Numbered from the stretch's first letter, positions 8,822 to 18,205 are shown. The stretch: 42,294 nucleotides of DNA from an uncultured Prevotella sp. (GCA_900539625.1 UQCW01000019.1:1-42294); one strand, 5' to 3'. Notes: a model not told the origin generated them from the letters alone. Numbers and translations are program-made.

Positions 8822-9427
8822 ATGAAGAAGTTCAATCTGTTTTTAATCGGGCTCTCCATGATTTTGATGTCATGCGAAAACGTTCAAGAGAAATCCGAAC
8901 AGTTCAAACAAGAATTTGCCACTGCAATCACAAACGGAAAATTTGAAGATGCCGAACGCATTGCCAACGATGCGCAAACATATTACGAAGGGCTTAGTGA
9001 TTCCAACAAAAAGAAGTATGAAACTTGCTTCCCCAAGTTCAAGGTCATATTGGCTGCAAAGAAATTCAACAAGCAATGGCGAGACGCTTGCTCTGTCGTT
9101 GACCCCACGAAGACATTGGAGTTTCCGTCGCTCGATAAGATTGAAAAAGAGGCTAAACAATACATGGCAGGACTTGACCAACAAGACGCTGAGACATTTA
9201 AAGCCGAACTTACAGACTTTGAAGCAGACATCATTGAATATCATGCCATGTACTATACAACCAACATATTCGATGCTCTGCAAGAGGGCGATGAAGACAA
9301 GGCTCAAAAACTATCGGACCTTTCCGATGAATATCTTGAAACTCTCAACGCAAGGCTCCAAGACGTGTATAAAAAAGCAGCCAAGGCCCAGACGGAGAAT
9401 CTCATCAAAATCATGAATCAATACTAA
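8822..9427 (+). CDS. Putative lipoprotein of unknown function
   Basis: A 201-residue protein with a lipoprotein signal peptide: Lys-Lys start, hydrophobic core, and a lipobox LMSC with the acylated cysteine at residue 18. The mature part is largely charged and helical, with many Lys, Glu, Asp and Gln, and no strand-rich pattern; it ends in a helix AAKAQTENLIKIMNQY. No family is recognised. Base composition is clearly more AT-rich than in the neighbouring genes, consistent with an orphan or acquired gene. A typical promoter is not visible in the 66 nt after the gdhA terminator. The stop overlaps the repeat motif AAGTAATGGT. Confidence 0.75.
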   Translation: MKKFNLFLIGLSMILMSCENVQEKSEQFKQEFATAITNGKFEDAERIANDAQTYYEGLSDSNKKKYETCFPKFKVILAAKKFNKQWRDACSVVDPTKTLEFPSLDKIEKEAKQYMAGLDQQDAETFKAELTDFEADIIEYHAMYYTTNIFDALQEGDEDKAQKLSDLSDEYLETLNARLQDVYKKAAKAQTENLIKIMNQY

Positions 9428-9490
9428 GTAATGGTAAATAGGATATAGAACCACCTAAAAATATCCCCATTCCCTACGCCCTGTAAGATA

Positions 9491-9827
9491 GGGTGTTCAA
9501 AATCCAGAAAAATTAAGGTTGGTAAAGAGGCGACAGCGCCCCTGAAAGGGGCTCATATTCCAGGGTAGGGGCTTGCCCCTACCTCTTGGGGCCGATTAAT
9601 GAACCTCGCCCCTGTAAGGGGCTCATATCTCGAATCTTATTGCGGGGCAAGCCCCGCCAACGATATGCGCCCCTTACAGGGGCAGAAGCGAGAATTGATG
9701 AGCACTGGCGGGAGATAGGGGCGAGCCCCTATCCTGGAATATGAGCCCCTTTCAGGGGCAGCGGTGCCGTACTCGCCATGTTTTTTTTGGCAAAAACCGC
9801 GCAGATTTTTCTGAATTTTGAACACCC
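9491..9827. repeat. 338-bp nested foldback (palindromic) element
   Basis: Three pairs of inverted arms are nested around one centre: outer 9491-9514 with 9804-9827 (22 of 24), middle 9538-9585 with 9712-9759 (45 of 48, all differences transitions), inner 9608-9629 with 9662-9683 (21 of 22), and a central perfect hairpin 9642-9657. The small palindrome GCCCCT-N3-AGGGGC followed by TCATAT occurs four times within it. The ends begin GGGTGTTCAAAAT, resembling the ends of the other foldback repeats in this window. No open reading frame is credible inside it. It could be a MITE-like element or a large structured RNA. Confidence 0.85.
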
Positions 9828-9854
9828 TCCCGTCCCCCCTTCCTTCCCCTATAC

Positions 9855-9976
9855 TTGTCAGCGAACGCGGGACGATGTGCAGACGTGCCTCGTCCCAGAC
9901 ACGCTCGCGTCTGGGAGCAGATGCGTTCGCGTCTGGGAGCAGACACGCTTGCGTCTGGGCCCGCGTGCACTGACAA
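9855..9976. repeat. 22-bp tandem repeat array with inverted ends (locus 1)
   Basis: Units at 9907-9928 and 9929-9950, with degenerate partial units on both sides, share the pattern GCGTCTGGGAGCAGA. The array is bounded by an inverted pair, TTGTCAGCGAACGCGGG (9855-9871) and its near complement (9960-9976, 15 of 17). The same unit and the same left border recur at 32384-32490. There are no spacers of the CRISPR type. The remainder of 9977-10136 shows no gene. Confidence 0.75.
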
Positions 9977-10136
9977 AAATAGGGAATGAAGAGAAAAGAA
10001 CGGGCGTACCATTGTCTTCAACGCCAACAGATGTCACAAATCAGCAATGCCACCATGCAGAGCGCACATCTGCAAAACCCACCATGCAGAACGAAGAGAA
10101 CTATTTCTATATCAACGTTTTTTCATTCTGAGAATC

Positions 10137-10167
10137 TTGGCTAATTCTTCACTTTATCCTAAATTTG
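10137..10167 (+). promoter_or_regulatory. Promoter of the outer-membrane locus
   Basis: TTGG (10137-10140), a 19-nt spacer and TAAATTTG (10160-10167) match the Bacteroidetes promoter. It lies 76 nt before the DUF3575 gene and probably drives the three-gene unit to 15749. Confidence 0.65.
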
Positions 10168-10243
10168 CATTTCCATACCAAATACATATTCAGGTAAACT
10201 GCTTATCAAAACAAAACACCACAAAACTTCAATCATTATTACT

Positions 10244-10789
10244 ATGAAGCAATTCCATCAACGCCTGTGCGGCCTCTGCTTTGCTGCTACCATCGCGGCC
10301 ACCGCATGCTCACAACGCGTTTCTTTCAAAACCAACGCACTTTATTGGGGAACGCTTTCCCCCAATGCTGGCGTAGAGTTCCGTCTCTCACGCCATTTCA
10401 CCCTCAATCTTGAAAGTGCCGTCAATCCCTTCACCATCGGCGATTACAAGCTCCATTCTGCTGCCTTCATGCCAGAAGCCCGCTACTGGTTTTCAGCCCG
10501 TCCGCAGGCTGGACATTTCGTGGGACTCATGGGCTTCGGCGGTATCTATAGTATGGCTTGGAACCACACCAACCACATGGGCGATGCCCTCGGCGGAGGT
10601 GTGACCTATGGCTACAGCTTTGTGCTCTCGCGCCGTTGGAGTCTTGAAACCACCATCGGACTGGGCATGCTCCACGTGCGTGAGAAGAAATTTGCCGAGG
10701 GAACAACGGAACCCAAAGAGATTAACCACACCAAAACCATTCCCGCGCCGCTGAAAGCCGGAATAACCTTCACTTACATCCTGAAATGA
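10244..10789 (+). CDS. DUF3575 family outer-membrane barrel protein
   Basis: A 181-residue protein with a signal peptide ending near ATACSQ; a weak lipobox (ATAC) is possible. The mature part starts VSFKTNALYWGTLSPNAGVEFRL, the hallmark beginning of DUF3575, and continues as about eight amphipathic strands (FTLNLESAVNPF, AFMPEARYWF, GHFVGLMGFGG, GGGVTYGYSFVL, WSLETTIGLGMLHV, AGITFTYIL). DUF3575 proteins often sit in Bacteroidales cell-surface and fimbria-type loci, but no molecular function is established. Its stop overlaps the next start (ATGA at 10786-10789), so translation of the two is coupled. Confidence 0.85.
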   Translation: MKQFHQRLCGLCFAATIAATACSQRVSFKTNALYWGTLSPNAGVEFRLSRHFTLNLESAVNPFTIGDYKLHSAAFMPEARYWFSARPQAGHFVGLMGFGGIYSMAWNHTNHMGDALGGGVTYGYSFVLSRRWSLETTIGLGMLHVREKKFAEGTTEPKEINHTKTIPAPLKAGITFTYILK

Positions 10790-12864
10790 CATTCAAAGAA
10801 TTACATAGCCAACTCAGAGCCGCCACGCTCCCGCGCCTCATCGCGGCTCTCCTGATGATTCTCTTCGCGGCTGGCACACAGACGGTTTTGGCCGACGACG
10901 TGATCCGCGTGACGGGTAAAGTCATCTCAAAAGAAAAGCGCAAACCACTCATGGGGGTCAACGTGCAAGACGAGAAATCGGGACGCCTCTTGGCCACCAC
11001 GGATGAAGACGGACGCTTCGCCACCAACGTTTTCGGCAACAGCACGCTGCGCTTCAGCATGGTGGGTGCCAAAGCCCGCACCATCCGCGTGAAAAACCTC
11101 ACCTACATCGAGGTGGAGATGGACGAACACGACATTGAATTGGGCGAGGCCACCGTGGTGGTGAAGCGCATCGTCAATAAAATCATGCCGGAGCCAACAC
11201 AGATTGAAATCAGAGGCAATTATGCCATCATCAAAACACGTGTGCGTGTGCCGCGCGAAATGTTTTCAAGCGACACGCGACTCGTTGTGCAACCCATCTT
11301 CCACAACGCTTCGAAAAAGACCATGCAGGCCATGCGCCCAATGGTGTATGACGCACAGACCTACAATCGTACTCAGCAACGCATGTATGACTTCGACCTG
11401 AAACAAGGCGACCCGCTGGCAAAATACATCACCATCAAGGCCGACTCCTTGCGCGAAAAGGGACGCAAGAACGACATCATCGGTTACAGCGACTCTATCT
11501 ATATTGACGACGCACGCGACGACTATTCCTGCGACGTGTTTTCTGCCATTGAAAACTACAACCGCATCATCTATCGCGACACGACGATCATCGCCCGCGG
11601 AACGGTCAATCCGCTGCGCTTCCTCGACTATGCTTTCCAAGGCACCATCGTGACTGATTCGGCCTACTATCCGAAAGCCGAAATGCAGTTGCGCGACAGC
11701 AAGGGAGAAATCAAACTGCAATTTCCCATCGGTTCGGCCAAACTCGACTTGAGCAACCCACGCAACGCCGACGAACTCTCGCAGCTCAACGAACAGCTTC
11801 AGGCCATCGCCCACAGCAAAGACGCATCGCTCCGCGCTTTCAGCATCATGGGTACGGCCTCGCCCGATGGCACGTATGCTGGCAACCTGAAACTGGCTGA
11901 GAAGCGTATGCAATCGGCCCTCAACTACATCGTCGGACAGCTCGACAGCGAAACGCGCCGCCGCATGAGCGTAAGTTCGAAAGCCAAGGTGGCGAAGTGG
12001 GACGACGTGGTGGCGCTGCTGCGCCGCGACAGCCTCAACAAGGAGGCCGATGCCATCCAAGACATCCTCAACCGCTATAAAACGCCCGACGTGCAGGGAC
12101 GCCACATCCGCCGCCTGCCGTTCTTCCGCAACACGCTGGAGGCGAAATATCTGCCGCAGTTGCGCCGCGTGGAATATGCGCTCAACTATTCCATCTTCCG
12201 CGTTCTCACGCTCAGCGAAATCCAGCAGCTCTATGAGAAAGACTATAAGCAGCTGTCGCGCTACGAGTTTTTCCGTCTCTACCGCGCGGAAGCCGATGAA
12301 GCGAAACGCGAAAAAATCATCCGCCAGGCATTGGAAATCTATCCGAGCTTCGGCATCGCTGCGAGCGACTTGCAGGCCATCTTGATCAAAAACGGAAAGG
12401 CCGACCGCGACTTACTTAAACCCTATGCAGGCAAAAAGGCACCGGCCACGCTCAACGCCAACCACATGATTGCGTTGCTCAATTCCGGACAATATTCACA
12501 GGCCGACAGCATCTCGGATTTCCTGCCCGACACGCCCGACACCCACATGCTCAAGATTGTCACGGCAACGCTCAACGGCGACTACAATCAGGACAACTTC
12601 AATGCCATCGCCGCCACTGGCTTGCGCAACGAGGTGGTGATGCTTCTGGCCATGAAGCGCAACGAGGAGGCCTTGAAGCGCTCGAAGGAACTGCCAGAAG
12701 AGGAGGCGCTCACGCATTATCTCAGAGCCGTTTGTCTCAACCGCGCCGAAAAACCAGTTGAGGCTTACACGGAACTCAAGCAGGCGTTTTCAATGGATCC
12801 GGAACTGGAACGCACCGCCTATACTGATGGTGACGTCAACGACTTGATTCTCGACAAAAAATAG
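10786..12864 (+). CDS. Carboxypeptidase-regulatory/OmpA-like/TPR hybrid envelope protein
   Basis: A 692-residue exported protein (signal peptide about 1-37). In order: a carboxypeptidase D regulatory-like beta-sandwich (about 41-112, VTGKVISKEKRKPLMGVNV with TTDEDGRF), a long middle region with YDAQTYNRTQQRMYDFDL, an OmpA-type peptidoglycan-binding domain (about 308-385; FPIGSAKLDL, then GTASPDGTYAGNLKLAEKRMQSAL), and a helical C-terminal half with TPR-like repeats (about 490-680). The OmpA domain suggests anchoring to the cell wall and the TPRs suggest protein partners. It overlaps the DUF3575 gene by 4 nt and precedes the five-barrel gene by 53 nt. Function is inferred only from domains. 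The stop is TAG. Confidence 0.85.
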   Translation: MTFKELHSQLRAATLPRLIAALLMILFAAGTQTVLADDVIRVTGKVISKEKRKPLMGVNVQDEKSGRLLATTDEDGRFATNVFGNSTLRFSMVGAKARTIRVKNLTYIEVEMDEHDIELGEATVVVKRIVNKIMPEPTQIEIRGNYAIIKTRVRVPREMFSSDTRLVVQPIFHNASKKTMQAMRPMVYDAQTYNRTQQRMYDFDLKQGDPLAKYITIKADSLREKGRKNDIIGYSDSIYIDDARDDYSCDVFSAIENYNRIIYRDTTIIARGTVNPLRFLDYAFQGTIVTDSAYYPKAEMQLRDSKGEIKLQFPIGSAKLDLSNPRNADELSQLNEQLQAIAHSKDASLRAFSIMGTASPDGTYAGNLKLAEKRMQSALNYIVGQLDSETRRRMSVSSKAKVAKWDDVVALLRRDSLNKEADAIQDILNRYKTPDVQGRHIRRLPFFRNTLEAKYLPQLRRVEYALNYSIFRVLTLSEIQQLYEKDYKQLSRYEFFRLYRAEADEAKREKIIRQALEIYPSFGIAASDLQAILIKNGKADRDLLKPYAGKKAPATLNANHMIALLNSGQYSQADSISDFLPDTPDTHMLKIVTATLNGDYNQDNFNAIAATGLRNEVVMLLAMKRNEEALKRSKELPEEEALTHYLRAVCLNRAEKPVEAYTELKQAFSMDPELERTAYTDGDVNDLILDKK

Positions 12865-12870
12865 GCGTTT

Positions 12871-12900
12871 GTAATGGTGATAATATGCAACAACCATTAC
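12871..12900 (+). repeat. Hairpin built from the AATGGT repeat motif
   Basis: GTAATGGT (12871-12878) pairs with ACCATTAC (12893-12900) around a 14-nt loop between the OmpA-hybrid gene and the five-barrel gene. The same terminal motif bounds the foldback element at 19941-20128. No T-run follows. Confidence 0.6.
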
Positions 12901-12917
12901 CTCTAAAAATTTGATCA

Positions 12918-15749
12918 ATGAATAACAAGAAAAATACCTGCCGCCTGCAATTCAGCAGCGGCATCCTATATAAGAAAGGCGTTGGCGTTTGTCTTTTCGC
13001 GCTGGCCATACCCCTCTCGGCACAGGTGCCGGGAAGTGCGCTCGACCACATGCTGCAACGCCCAAAAGTGGCCAAACACTTTGAAAACAAAACCTTCGGC
13101 GACCACCTCTTCGTGGAAGGCGGCATCGGCGCAAACAGCATCGTGACGCGCTCATCGTCGCATTTCAGCACAGCCGGACTGACAGCGCAGTTGGGCATCG
13201 GCGACTGGGTGACTCCGCTCCACGGATGGCGCCTCGGCTTTTAGGGCGGCAAATTCTCTGGAGAGCAAAACAGCGCCAACATCATGGGGGCTTCGCTCGA
13301 CTATCTGCTCAACATCACAGCGCTCTCGGTGTCGACGATGCGCGACTCGACATACAGCAATTCTCGCATGTTTGAACTCATCGGTAAGGCGGGAGTGGAC
13401 TATGTCTACACGACGAACAACGGCGTGCACACGAATGCGCTCGGAGCGCATCTCGGTCTGCGCGGACAGGTGAACCTCTCACGCTTCGGCTATTTCTATC
13501 TCGAACCGATGGTGGGGCTCTATTCCGACAAGATTACGCAGGAGAGCAATTGGCGCGGCTATCGCTTCGCAGCCTCCGTGGCTGCCGGACTGGGCTATCG
13601 TCTGCAAGAACATACGGCCAATGGTGTGTTTGAAGACGACGGACACTTCCTCAACCACACCTTCGTGAGTCTCACAGGCGGTCCTTCGTCACTGCTTCAG
13701 AGCAGCGGTTCGCAAACGAAATATGCCGGCGCACGTGTCGGTGGCTACATCGGCAAATGGTTTTCCCCCTATTCGGGAGTGCGCCTCGGTGCTTTGGCTT
13801 CCACCTACAAGCAGGAAGGCCATCAACACGTGAAAGCGCTCAACGCTTCGGTGGGCTATCTTTGGAACATGCACAACACGTTTGGCGGCTACGACCCCAA
13901 CCGCACTTTCTGGGTCAACGCTGTGGCCGACGCATCGATCAATGCCAGCGCAAGCGGCGACGGGCGCAAGTTGAGTCCGGGTTTCGGCGCAGGGCTTCAG
14001 GCTAATTTCCATTTGGCACATGGCGTTGACTTCTTCATCGAGCCACGCGTGGATGCCTATAAGAAAGGCTATGCCGCCTACGGCCCCGTCATGAAGAAAC
14101 TCAATGCAGTGGGCAGCATCATGGCGGGCCTCACCTTCATGCAAGGCGGCGACACCCGCACGCAGTTGGCCCGCAACGACGACTTCAAACAGGAAACGGC
14201 CTACGACCATCTCTTCTTGGAGGCAGGCATCGGCGGGGCGCTGCCTGGCACTTCTTCGGCTGCTGGCCACCCCTTCACTTATGTCCGCCCCGCGGCCTTC
14301 ATGGGTGTCGGCAAATGGTTTAACGCCACCTCGGGTGTACGTCTTTGGGGACAGGCAGCACAGATTGAAGGACGGGAAGACGACCGCGTGAAAACGGTGT
14401 CCGTTGGTGCTGACTATCTCTGGAACATCAACAACGCCTTCCACGGATATGACCCCGACCGCCGCTTCGAGCTCATCGGCTCCTTGGGCGCCAATCTGGC
14501 CATGCACGGCGGAGAGGAGAAGGTTTATCCTGGACTCCAAGCTGGCTTGAAGGGACTTTGGCATATCAACCGCATGTGGGGACTCTTCATCGAACCGCAA
14601 GCACAAATCCACGCCAAGGACTATCTGGAGCAATTCACTACGCCGGGCCTGCGCCGCGACGTGACAGGAACGCTCATGGCCGGTCTGCAGGTGTATCTGC
14701 ACGGTTACCAGCCAACAGAAAACCGCGAGCGCTTTAACGAGACTGAGCTCAAGAGTTTCTTCTCGATGGCTGGCGGCACCTACACCAACGGAAACGGCCT
14801 CCGCAGCAAAGAAAATTATGGTTTGGCTGGACGCCTGAGCTACGGGCACTGGTACAGCCCTGTCTCGGCTTGGCGACTTTCGCTCACGGGACAGGCCAAC
14901 CCGCATGCCGACAAGCACTTCGCTGCGCTCTTGGCTGGCGGCGACTACATCGCTGACCTCACCACCCTCACCTATGGCTACAACGAAGACCGCATCGTCA
15001 GCGTACGTGCGCTGGCGGGTATGAACTTCGGCATCGACTATCTGAGGGGCAAGACGCATTTCGACTGCGACATCCACGGCGGCGGCCAACTGGCTGTGCG
15101 CACGGGCCGTCAGGTGGAACTTTTCGCTGAACCGCAAGTGGCCTATCGTCTCGACAAGCGATTCGACTCACGCATGAAGCGCATCGTGCCGCAACTCCTG
15201 TTGGGATTGAACTACCGCCTGAAACCAGTGTCCGACAAGATGTCTGTGGAAGGAACGGACAAGAAACGGTTTGCCAGCGCTTCTTTCGGAACGGGCCTCT
15301 ATTCTGGAACGGTGACGAACATGTCGCCAGCACGCCGCAAGTTCTCTCTCGATTTCGACCTCAGCTACGGACAATGGAAAACGGCTGCCCGCGGATGGCA
15401 GGTGGGCCTCTCTGATGCCACCATTCAGAAGCACGGCAAGGGCAATATGCACATCACGACGCTACACGCCGACTATCTGCGCAACCTGCTCTCGGCCTCT
15501 TCCACTTCGCCCTTCCGTCTGACGGGCATCGCTGGCGTCACCGCCAACATCGCCTCCAGAGAGGGCTACCGTCCTGCCTACGCGCTCGGTCTTGAACTCG
15601 GTGTGCAAGCTGGCGTTGCTGTCAACGATCAGATTGAAATCTTCGCCGAACCGGTCGGCACGCTGATGCAGAAAACCATCCAGCGCCACAACGACCACCC
15701 AGCTGAAGCGCAAGCCCGCTTCATGCTTGGCACGAAAATCAACTTCTGA
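12918..15749 (+). pseudogene. Five-unit tandem beta-barrel outer-membrane protein, interrupted by an in-frame TAG
   Basis: A single frame of 943 codons with one TAG at 13242-13244 (codon 109). The first part has a signal peptide ending near LSAQ (residue 35) and the start of unit 1. After the TAG the frame continues unbroken for over 830 codons. Five units of roughly 180 residues can be aligned by eye. Each has a DYLWN-like motif (GASLDYLLNI, NASVGYLWNM, SVGADYLWNI, LAGGDYIADL, TLHADYLRNL) and, later, an aromatic-x-EP motif whose Glu is near residues 196, 375, 559, 738 and 911. The protein ends in KINF, a barrel-like C-terminal aromatic. Single barrels of this size have eight strands; chaining five is unusual. 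It may be a recent pseudogene, a readthrough product or a product of internal restart at 13284. Confidence 0.75.
13242..13244 (+). other. In-frame amber codon in the five-barrel gene
   Basis: The TAG follows GWRLGF and precedes GGKFSG. The equivalent place in units 2 and 3 (GVRLGA, GVRLWG) is uninterrupted. It is a single-base change from CAG, TGG, TTG or TAT/TAC. TAG is a genuine stop elsewhere in the window (porQ, tatD, the OmpA hybrid), so a code change is unlikely. Confidence 0.8.
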
Positions 15750-15792
15750 CAAAAGCCACGGCATCACTTCGCCGACGGCCGTATATGACAAC

Positions 15793-15841
15793 AAAAAACT
15801 CCCGCCCATCTGCTTCCAGGCAGACGAGCGGGAGTTTTTTT
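15793..15841. terminator. Bidirectional terminator
   Basis: A long stem pairs AAAACTCCCGC with GCGGGAGTTTT and, further in, TCTGC with GCAGA, around a TTCCAG loop. A T-run follows on the plus strand and an A-run precedes it, so it can end both the five-barrel gene (+) and the YqiA-like gene (-). Confidence 0.9.
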
Positions 15842-15892
15842 ATTCTCGAGAAAAGACGAGCATAGAGGTTGCACTCTGGATTTGCTTTTCCA

Positions 15893-16567
15893 TCAATACT
15901 TCATATAATCGGGCAACGGCTCTTGCGTTGATGCGTCATAACGTTCTCCAAACAGGCGTTTGAGCAAAGGCAAAAGTGCATGACGGATGGAACGCTCGTT
16001 GAGCTGGTGTTCGCCGTCGAAACGCTCGGCATGCGCATAATATTTCGTGAATGTATTATAGGCGTTTATCGGATTGACCGTCGTGTCGCCCGTTCCAAAC
16101 AGGCCGTAACATAGTTCGCGCTCCTCGGGAGTGATGTCGTCAAACTGATGGCGCTCCATTTCGTTGAAATGGCGGATGATGTCGGCCGTGATGCGAAACT
16201 CCTTCTGACTGTCCTTGCGTCCGTTGAGAAACTTGAATGTCCCAGTGTGCAACACTTTGCTCATCGTTGACATACGGAAAGCGGGGTTCACACAGATGCG
16301 CAGAAACCCACGCATCTGCTGGGCATACATGCCTCCCATACTCGTTCCAACAACGACATCTGGATGGTGTTCCTCACAAAAAGCCTTGAGATAAGGCAGC
16401 GCCTCTGCTGGGTCAACGGGAATGTCGGGGGCAAGTATCTCCGAAGAAGGGAAAATCTTGCGCAGTAGTTCTGCCGTACCTGTCGCGCCTGAAGAAGCGA
16501 AACCGTGGAAATAAACCATGTTGAATGGCTCCGCCGTGCGGGGCATATTGTCTTTGTAGTTTGCCAT
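15893..16567 (-). CDS. YqiA-like alpha/beta-hydrolase (esterase)
   Basis: A 224-residue cytosolic protein of the YqiA/UPF0227 type. The oxyanion segment VYFHGFASSG (about residues 18-27), the nucleophile elbow GTSMGG (Ser76) and a late acid/histidine pair in GTGDTTVNP and DGEHQLNER form a plausible catalytic triad. Family members hydrolyse short acyl esters; the natural substrate is unknown. The gene is monocistronic, convergent with the five-barrel gene. A 300-nt region upstream (16568-16867) separates it from the divergent fucosidase gene. Confidence 0.85.
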   Translation of the reverse strand: MANYKDNMPRTAEPFNMVYFHGFASSGATGTAELLRKIFPSSEILAPDIPVDPAEALPYLKAFCEEHHPDVVVGTSMGGMYAQQMRGFLRICVNPAFRMSTMSKVLHTGTFKFLNGRKDSQKEFRITADIIRHFNEMERHQFDDITPEERELCYGLFGTGDTTVNPINAYNTFTKYYAHAERFDGEHQLNERSIRHALLPLLKRLFGERYDASTQEPLPDYMKY

Positions 16568-16750
16568 AAGTGTCTTGTTATGTAGGTATTCGATAATTAG
16601 CTTATAAGTAAAAAATCCCCAAAGATTCTCTGTGCAAAGTTATCAAAAAAGCAGCACAAAAAGGGCAGCACCAGCCTACTTATTTTATTTACTGTCCCGT
16701 TGTGGCTTACGCTGTTTAGGTCCTCGACAACAAGATAAACAAAGATATTC

Positions 16751-16781
16751 TTTCACACCTCGATATATTTTTGTTACTTTG
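16751..16781 (+). promoter_or_regulatory. Possible promoter of the GH29 gene
   Basis: TTTC (16751-16754), a 20-nt spacer and TACTTTG (16775-16781) form a variant Bacteroidetes promoter in which the -7 box has one base fewer than TAnnTTTG. It would give a leader of about 80 nt. Confidence 0.4.
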
Positions 16782-16867
16782 TGTTTGCATTGAAAATAGG
16801 ACAAGCCAAAGCATCTTGGCTGGTATTTCTAATCATTAAGTCACTAACAACCATCACACAACAACAC

Positions 16868-18205
16868 ATGAGAAAAATCTCTTATCTTCTGAAAAGAACT
16901 GGCCTTACGCTGGTTTCGGCACTGCTCCTCGCTGCCCCCGCAATGGCGCAACAAACGTCGGCCGCCTACACGCCAAGCGCCGAGAACCTGAAGGCACGCA
17001 AGGATTTTGCCAACCGCAGATTCGGTATCTTTCTGCACTGGGGCATCTACAGCCTCTTCGCACAAGGCGAGTGGTATCTGGAAACTGGCAAACTCAACGG
17101 ACAGGAATATGAGAAGGTTGCCAACGCGTTTTATCCACACGACTTTGACGCCGACAGCTGGATTAAGACGTTCAAGGACGCTGGTGCCAAATATATCTGC
17201 TTCACGACACGACACCACGACAGTTTTTCTATGTGGGACACGAAGCAGTCGGACTACAACATCATGCACACGCCTTACAAAAAGGACATTGTTAAAGCGC
17301 TGGCCGATGCCTGCCATAAAGAGGGCATGGGACTGCATTTCTATTATTCACACCTCGACTGGAGAAGACCCGACTATCCGCTCGGAAGAACGGGACACCA
17401 CACGGGACGCGAACTGAAGCCGAACTACCAGACTTACTTCAACTTCATGAACGCTCAGCTGACGGAATTGCTGACCAACTACGGCAAAGTCGACGCCATC
17501 TGGTTTGACGGCTATTGGGACCACGACCAAGACTCTGTTCCGTTTGACTGGCGCGTGAGAGAACAATATGACCTCATCCACCGCCTGCAGCCCGCCTGTC
17601 TGGTGGGAAACAACCACCACCTGCCTCCAATGGCCGGCGAAGACATCCAGCTTTTCGAACGTGACGTGCCAGGAGAAAACGAAGCGGGATATTCTGGCGA
17701 AAATGGTGTGAGCGAAACGCTCCCGCTGGAAACGTGCCAAACGATGAACGGCATGTGGGGATATAAAGTGGCCGACCAGCACTATAAGTCGGCAACGACA
17801 TTAATCCGCCTGCTGGCACGCACAGCTTCTAAGGGGGCGAATCTGCTGATGAACATCGGCCCTCAGCCCGACGGCAATTTGCCGAAAACAGCGGTTGAAA
17901 GACTGCACGAGATGGGCGCATGGCTGAAGGCCAACGGTGAGGCCATCTACGGCACAGACGGTGTGACTTATCCGCAAGGCGGCGACAGCATCGTATCAAC
18001 AAGAAACGGACAGACGTTCTATATGCACATCCTCAAAAACGATGTCACGAGGATTGACGAACTGCCTGCTGGATGCAAAGGCAAGGAGGCCGTGGTGCTG
18101 ACCACTGGCGAGAAACTGCGCATCAAAAAAGTGAAGGGCAAAAAGTCAATCGAAGGTATCTCTGTCCCAAAAGATTGCGCCGACTTTGTCATCAAGGTTA
18201 ATTGA
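16868..18205 (+). CDS. GH29 alpha-L-fucosidase
   Basis: A 445-residue exported glycoside hydrolase. The start is the ATG at 16868, giving a clear signal peptide (LTLVSALLLAAPAMAQQ); the frame is open further upstream but that part lacks signal features. GH29 landmarks: FGIFLHWGIYS, YICFTTRHHDSFSMWDT, FYYSHLDW, and the nucleophile Asp in AIWFDGYWD (about residue 212), with KGANLLMNIGPQPDG near the C-terminal end of the barrel. It removes terminal alpha-L-fucose from glycans by a retaining mechanism, probably in the periplasm or on the surface. No T9SS tail or carbohydrate-binding module is present. It has its own terminator and is not linked to a SusC/SusD pair. Confidence 0.94.
   Translation: MRKISYLLKRTGLTLVSALLLAAPAMAQQTSAAYTPSAENLKARKDFANRRFGIFLHWGIYSLFAQGEWYLETGKLNGQEYEKVANAFYPHDFDADSWIKTFKDAGAKYICFTTRHHDSFSMWDTKQSDYNIMHTPYKKDIVKALADACHKEGMGLHFYYSHLDWRRPDYPLGRTGHHTGRELKPNYQTYFNFMNAQLTELLTNYGKVDAIWFDGYWDHDQDSVPFDWRVREQYDLIHRLQPACLVGNNHHLPPMAGEDIQLFERDVPGENEAGYSGENGVSETLPLETCQTMNGMWGYKVADQHYKSATTLIRLLARTASKGANLLMNIGPQPDGNLPKTAVERLHEMGAWLKANGEAIYGTDGVTYPQGGDSIVSTRNGQTFYMHILKNDVTRIDELPAGCKGKEAVVLTTGEKLRIKKVKGKKSIEGISVPKDCADFVIKVN

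Noticed and set aside
9907..9950. Possible CRISPR array from the 22-bp repeats
   Set aside because: Units are contiguous with no unique spacers and no cas genes are nearby. The same applies to 32396-32483 and 41638-41703.
9637..10131. Small open frames of 60-117 codons within the foldback and tandem repeat region
   Set aside because: They run across inverted arms and repeats on both strands, lack conserved motifs, and have proline/arginine-rich composition typical of chance frames.
13242..13244. Genome-wide reassignment of TAG to an amino acid
   Set aside because: TAG terminates porQ, the TonB-family gene, tatD, the OmpA-hybrid gene and the metallohydrolase gene at their expected family ends.
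13689..15137. 482-codon minus-strand open frame inside the five-barrel gene
   Set aside because: It is antisense to repeat units with clear barrel motifs; the product has no signal or domain.
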